Assembly (NCBI GenBank): GCA_016938675.1
Contig: JAFGUF010000012.1
Span: forward strand, 62,001 to 126,000
Source: Clostridia bacterium
GTDB taxonomy: Bacteria > Bacillota > Clostridia > Christensenellales > UMGS416
Length of the DNA stretch: 64,000 nt
Reading direction: 5' to 3'
The position numbers and the translations under genes were made by a program. Positions 59,505 through 64,000 of this stretch are shown one piece after another; positions within the stretch are counted from its first letter, which is position 1; every line of letters starts with the position of its first letter. The notes under the pieces are model-generated. The model saw only the letters and a list, made by a program, of their open reading frames with translations. It did no database searches and was not told the DNA's origin.

Positions 59505-60345
59505 GGATAAAAAACCGCAGAGCGAATTTTTCTACTGCTCATATGACGAATGCGAAATTGCAGTATTCGGCATTCCCTATGACGGCACAGCCAGCTATCG
59601 CCCCGGCACAAGATTCGGCCCCGACGCCATACGCAACGAAATGTACGGCCTGGAGACATACAGCCCGTATCTTGATAAGGATCTGAATGATTACAGAGTG
59701 TGCGACCTAGGCGACCTGGAGATACCCTTCGGCAACAGGGAAGGCGTGCTTCAAGAGGCGGCATTTGAAACAAAGAGCATACTGCAGGACAATAAAAAAA
59801 TAGTTATGCTGGGCGGAGAGCATCTGGTCAGCTACCCTGTAATAAAGGAGCTTCACCAAAAATACAGTGACCTGCACGTCATTCATTTCGACGCCCACAC
59901 GGATCTGCGGGATGAATTCTTCGGCGAAGCGTTTTCCCATGCGACAGTAATAAAGCGTGTGCACGATTTTTTAGGCGACGACAGGATATATCAGTTCGGC
60001 ATAAGGAGCGGCACAAAGAAGGAGTTTGAGTTCGGCCGAGCCCACACCAATCTTCATGCCTTTGATACTGAAGGGCTTAAGGATGCTGTAAGCAAGCTTA
60101 AAGGCAAGAGCGTATATATAACAATAGACCTTGACGTACTAGACCCATCCATATTCCCCGGCACAGGCACGCCGGAAGCGGGCGGCATAACATTCAAGGA
60201 GATGATGGAGGCGATAAAGGACATGAACGGGCTCAATATTGTGGGCGCTGACATCGTGGAGCTATCCCCCCATTATGACGCAAGCGGCGTATCCACAGCA
60301 GTCGCATGCAAAATACTTAGAGAATTACTGCTAATTATGGCATAA
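59497..60345 (+). CDS. speB: Agmatinase/ureohydrolase
   Basis: GGEHLVSYP, VIHFDAHTDLRDEF, YITIDLDVLDPSIFPGTGTPEAGG. Confidence 0.92.
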   Translation: MLKDKKPQSEFFYCSYDECEIAVFGIPYDGTASYRPGTRFGPDAIRNEMYGLETYSPYLDKDLNDYRVCDLGDLEIPFGNREGVLQEAAFETKSILQDNKKIVMLGGEHLVSYPVIKELHQKYSDLHVIHFDAHTDLRDEFFGEAFSHATVIKRVHDFLGDDRIYQFGIRSGTKKEFEFGRAHTNLHAFDTEGLKDAVSKLKGKSVYITIDLDVLDPSIFPGTGTPEAGGITFKEMMEAIKDMNGLNIVGADIVELSPHYDASGVSTAVACKILRELLLIMA

Positions 60346-60375
60346 ATATTAAACCATCATTCGGAGGTAAATTAA

Positions 60376-61575
60376 ATGGCAAAAGTTATGATTATTGGCG
60401 CAGGCGGAGTATCCAACGTGGTAGTGCATAAGTGCGCGCAGAACGCTGATGTATTTGAGGAGATACTGCTGGCATCACGCACAAAATCAAAGTGCGACGC
60501 CATTAAAGAAAGCGTAAAAAACACAAAATCAAAGATAACAACGGCTCAGGTGAACGCCGACAACACAGAAGAATTAGTAAAGCTAATCAATGAGTTCAAG
60601 CCGGAGCTTGTAATAAACGTTGCCCTGCCCTATCAGGATTTGACCATTATGGATGCATGCCTTGAAACAGGAGTGCACTATCTGGACACAGCCAACTATG
60701 AGCCGCCTGAAGTGCCTAAATTTGAGTACAAATGGCAGTGGGCATACAAAGAGAAATTCGAGAAGGCAGGCCTGACTGCTGTGCTTGGCAGCGGATTCGA
60801 CCCCGGCGTAACGGGCGTCTTCTGCGCATATGCTCAAAAGCACTATTTTGATGAAATAGACTATATTGATATACTGGACGCCAACGGCGGCGACCATGGC
60901 TACCCCTTCGCGACCAACTTCAACCCGGAAATAAATATCCGCGAAATTACAGCAAACGGCAGATATTATAAGAATGGCGAATGGCTGGAAACGCAGCCTC
61001 TGGAATTCAAGAGGGAATTCACCTTCGACCAGATCGGCGAAAAGGACATGTACCTTTTGTATCATGAGGAGCTGGAATCATTAAGCAAAAACATAGAAGG
61101 CGTAAAGCAGATAAGATTCTGGATGACCTTCTCGCAGAACTACATTAACCACTTAACAGTGCTGCAGAATGTGGGCATGACATCCATTGAGCCCATTAAT
61201 TTCGAGGGGAAAATGATACAGCCGCTGCAGTTTCTTAAAGCTGTACTTCCCGATCCTGCATCCCTTGGCCCGCGAACAAAGGGCAAGACAAACATCGGCT
61301 GCATCATACGGGGCAGAAAAGACGGGCAGGAAAAGAAATACTATGTATACAATGTATGCGACCATCAGGAAGCATACAGCGAAGTCGGCAGCCAGGCAAT
61401 ATCCTACACTACAGGAGTGCCTGCCATGATTGGCGCGATGATGATACTAAAAGGCCTTTGGAAGAAGCCCGGCGTATACAACGTGGAGGAGTTCGACCCC
61501 GATCCTTTCATGGATGAACTCAACAAACAGGGACTGCCTTGGCAGGTAGACTTCAGCCCAGTAATACCCGAATGA
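60376..61575 (+). CDS. Carboxynorspermidine synthase (saccharopine dehydrogenase family)
   Basis: MAKVMIIGAGGVSNVVVHKCAQN; GSGFDPGVTGVFCAYAQKH; adjacent to nspC. Confidence 0.9.
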   Translation: MAKVMIIGAGGVSNVVVHKCAQNADVFEEILLASRTKSKCDAIKESVKNTKSKITTAQVNADNTEELVKLINEFKPELVINVALPYQDLTIMDACLETGVHYLDTANYEPPEVPKFEYKWQWAYKEKFEKAGLTAVLGSGFDPGVTGVFCAYAQKHYFDEIDYIDILDANGGDHGYPFATNFNPEINIREITANGRYYKNGEWLETQPLEFKREFTFDQIGEKDMYLLYHEELESLSKNIEGVKQIRFWMTFSQNYINHLTVLQNVGMTSIEPINFEGKMIQPLQFLKAVLPDPASLGPRTKGKTNIGCIIRGRKDGQEKKYYVYNVCDHQEAYSEVGSQAISYTTGVPAMIGAMMILKGLWKKPGVYNVEEFDPDPFMDELNKQGLPWQVDFSPVIPE

Positions 61576-62705
61576 TGAACTATGATTTTTCAAAACTGAA
61601 TACCCCATGCTATGTGGTCGACAAGGAACTGCTTGAAAAAAACCTTGATATATTAGGCGAAGTCCAGCGGCGCACAGGCTGCGAGATACTGCTGGCTTTG
61701 AAGGGATTTTCCATGTACTCGCTTTTCGGGCAGGTTGGCAAGCATCTTTCCGGCATAACAGCCAGCTCATTGAATGAAGCGCGCCTCGGATATGAGGAGA
61801 TGGGCAAGCAGGTGCATATATTCGCGCCCGCCTACAGAGAAGATGAATTCTACGATATTTTAAAGATTGCAGACCATATTGTCTTCAACACCTTTGACCA
61901 GTATGATCAATTCAAAGACAGAGTGCTGGCCGCTGACAAAAAAATAGAGATGGGCATACGCATAAACCCTGAGTACTCTGAAATAGAGACTGATATTTAT
62001 AATCCCTGCTTTGCAAATTCCCGCCTCGGCACTGTGCTTTCTCAGTTTGACGAAAGCCGCCTTGAGGGAATAGACGGCCTGCATTTCCATGCAATGTGCG
62101 AGCAAAACAGCGATACCTTAAGCCGGATACTTGACGTAGTTGAAGAAAAGTTCGGCAAATACATGCATCAGATGAAGTGGATAAACTTCGGCGGCGGCCA
62201 CCATATTACAAGGCCGGACTATGACATTGAGCTGCTTGTAAAATCCATTATCAGGATACGGGATAAATATAATGTTAAAGTATATCTAGAGCCCGGTGAG
62301 GCCGTTGCACTAAACACCGGCTTTTTGGTTACAACGGTTCTGGATACATTGAAAAACGGTATGGATTTAGCCATTATTGATGCATCGGCTGCCTGCCACA
62401 TGCCGGATGTAATGGAGATGCCCTACCGCCCGCAGATAATCGGCGCGGAGCTGCCCGGCGTGCTTCCCTATACTTACCGCCTCGGCGGAAATACATGCCT
62501 TGCGGGTGATGTAGTGGGCGATTATTCATTCGCTGAGCCCTTAAAGCCCGGCGACAAGCTGATATTTACGGACATGGCGCACTACACAATGGTGAAGAAC
62601 AACACATTCAACGGCATAAACCTGCCCTCCATTGCAATATACGACGAGGAGGAGATAACCTATGTCAAGGAGTTTGGGTATGAGGACTATAAGCGGAGGC
62701 TGTAG
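61572..62705 (+). CDS. nspC: Carboxynorspermidine decarboxylase
   Basis: NTPCYVVDKELLEKNLDIL, GCEILLALKGFSMYSLF, INFGGGHHITRPDYD; ATGA overlap with the upstream gene. Confidence 0.92.
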   Translation: MMNYDFSKLNTPCYVVDKELLEKNLDILGEVQRRTGCEILLALKGFSMYSLFGQVGKHLSGITASSLNEARLGYEEMGKQVHIFAPAYREDEFYDILKIADHIVFNTFDQYDQFKDRVLAADKKIEMGIRINPEYSEIETDIYNPCFANSRLGTVLSQFDESRLEGIDGLHFHAMCEQNSDTLSRILDVVEEKFGKYMHQMKWINFGGGHHITRPDYDIELLVKSIIRIRDKYNVKVYLEPGEAVALNTGFLVTTVLDTLKNGMDLAIIDASAACHMPDVMEMPYRPQIIGAELPGVLPYTYRLGGNTCLAGDVVGDYSFAEPLKPGDKLIFTDMAHYTMVKNNTFNGINLPSIAIYDEEEITYVKEFGYEDYKRRL

Positions 62706-62729
62706 GTAATTAAAAGAGAAACACAATAT

Positions 62730-62759
62730 AAGCCGTCGGTAATTCCGACGGCTTTTTTG
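62730..62759 (+). terminator. Intrinsic terminator of the polyamine operon
   Basis: AAGCCGTCGG-TAATT-CCGACGGCTTTTTTG. Confidence 0.85.
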
Positions 62760-63073
62760 TAGTTTTGTGGTAGTGTGTTGTAGAGTATAAATATATCGCC
62801 TGTGAGCGGGATACCCCTCCGCCAAGCATAGCGTTGCTGGTTTTCGTCACTTATAGATTGCAAATAACTTAGGTGTAAGGCACACATTACTTTCGAAGTT
62901 CTAACGAACGTCTTTCGTAAAGTGTCGCCATCTAGTATATTGCTTTTTTAATTGTGAAAATATCTACCTTCGGTAGATATTTTCCTTTCGCTCATCGCAG
63001 CCTGCTTCGCAGACGTGCTTGCCGTCCCTTTACATGGTAGGCTTAACGGATAATATACATTATTCAAATGCTA

Positions 63074-63120
63074 GGCTCCCCTTGTAGGGGAGCTGTCACG
63101 CATTGCGTGACTGAGAGGTT
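63074..63120 (+). repeat. Interspersed repeat family A copy
   Basis: GGCTCCCCTTGTAGGGGAGCTGTCACGCATTGCGTGACTGAGAGGTT. Confidence 0.65.
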
Positions 63121-63177
63121 TCAGATTGCATAACTGCCTTCGAAATTAATCCTAATCTATGGCATTATTTTAATTAA

Positions 63178-63219
63178 GGGGTTGTTAAGGTACCTTAATT
63201 ACAAGGGCGGTGGGTGGGT
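63178..63219 (+). repeat. Interspersed repeat family C, copy 3
   Basis: GGGGTTGTTAAGGTACCTTAATTACAAGGGCGGTGGGTGGG. Confidence 0.65.
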
Positions 63220-63324
63220 TAAGATTGAACTAATTCATTTAGAAAACTATACACAAGGAGCTTCAATTAATAAACAAAAACCCGCTGATATTTCAACGGG
63301 CTCTTCATTATAATTTAAATCTAA

Positions 63325-64000
63325 TTATGCTTCCTCCTCATAATACTGCGCCTGCGCCTGCCATAGCTCGCTATATTTTCCGCAGCCTGCTTTGAGCAGC
63401 TCATCATGGGTGCCTCTTTGTATTATTTCGCCCTTGTCAAATACCATTATGTCATGGCAGAACCTGCAGCTTGAAAGCCTGTGGCTTATATAGATGGCCG
63501 TTTTGTTCCCTACCAGACTATCAAACTTTGAGTATATTTCAAATTCGCTTATGGGGTCTAGCGAGGCTGTGGGCTCATCAAGGATTATGATTGGTGCGTT
63601 TTTATACAGCGCTCTGGATATTGCCATCTTCTGCATCTCGCCGCCGGAGAAGTCAACGCCTGCCTCATCGAAATCGCGCTTTATGTATGTGTCGATGCCA
63701 TTTGGCAGCATTTGCATTCTTTCCTTGAGCCCTGCCATATCCGCGCACTCCCCTACTCTTTTTTCATCGGGGCTAACCGAGGCGGATATATTCTGCGCCA
63801 CGCTGAATGAAAACATCTTAAAATCCTGAAAAACTACCGAAAAGAGCGACATATATTCATTTAAATCATATTTTTTTATGTCTATGCCGTTTAGGTATAT
63901 CTCGCCTTCTGTCGGGTCGTACAGCCTGCAAAGCAGTTTGATCATCGTGGTCTTGCCCGCTCCGTTCATGCCCACAACCGCCAGCCTTTCGCCGATATTG
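63325..64000 (-). CDS. ABC exporter-type ATP-binding domain (5' end outside window)
   Basis: VVGMNGAGKTTMIKLL, FSGGEMQKMAISRAL, IILDEPTASLDP; frame open to base 64000. Confidence 0.88.
   Translation of the reverse strand, partial: NIGERLAVVGMNGAGKTTMIKLLCRLYDPTEGEIYLNGIDIKKYDLNEYMSLFSVVFQDFKMFSFSVAQNISASVSPDEKRVGECADMAGLKERMQMLPNGIDTYIKRDFDEAGVDFSGGEMQKMAISRALYKNAPIIILDEPTASLDPISEFEIYSKFDSLVGNKTAIYISHRLSSCRFCHDIMVFDKGEIIQRGTHDELLKAGCGKYSELWQAQAQYYEEEA

Overview
The window looks like a chromosomal segment of an anaerobic Firmicute (Clostridia-like). This is judged from gene content only. Main contents, left to right: (i) a compact minus-strand group at the left edge encoding an LRR lipoprotein, two paralogous XRE-type HTH proteins, a membrane Ser/Thr kinase with C-terminal LRRs, and an HD-domain protein with a C-terminal RyR-like domain that runs off the window; this is my candidate for an undescribed signalling system. 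(ii) A DMT transporter with a His-rich tail and a HAD-IIA hydrolase. (iii) A lysine fermentation operon (kce-kdd-kamA-kamB-kamD-kamE-class III aminotransferase/kat-atoD-atoA). It is preceded by a consensus promoter and a lysine-riboswitch-like leader whose P1 3' strand is also the 5' arm of a terminator, which predicts a lysine-ON switch. (iv) An oligopeptide ABC transporter (oppABCDF) with an unusually large OppC insertion. (v) A YtrA-type GntR regulator with an ABC ATPase and permease. (vi) Assorted secreted and metabolic genes. (vii) A SEC-C protein reading frame split by a single in-frame TAA. (viii) A polysaccharide O-acetylation cluster (MBOAT, DHHW, RCC1-like). (ix) A 1631-aa hybrid histidine kinase with a degenerate receiver. 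(x) A polyamine operon (speA-speB-carboxynorspermidine synthase-nspC). (xi) Three families of short interspersed palindromic repeats. No rRNA, tRNA or CRISPR array was recognised. All homology calls are from reading motifs; no database search was run.
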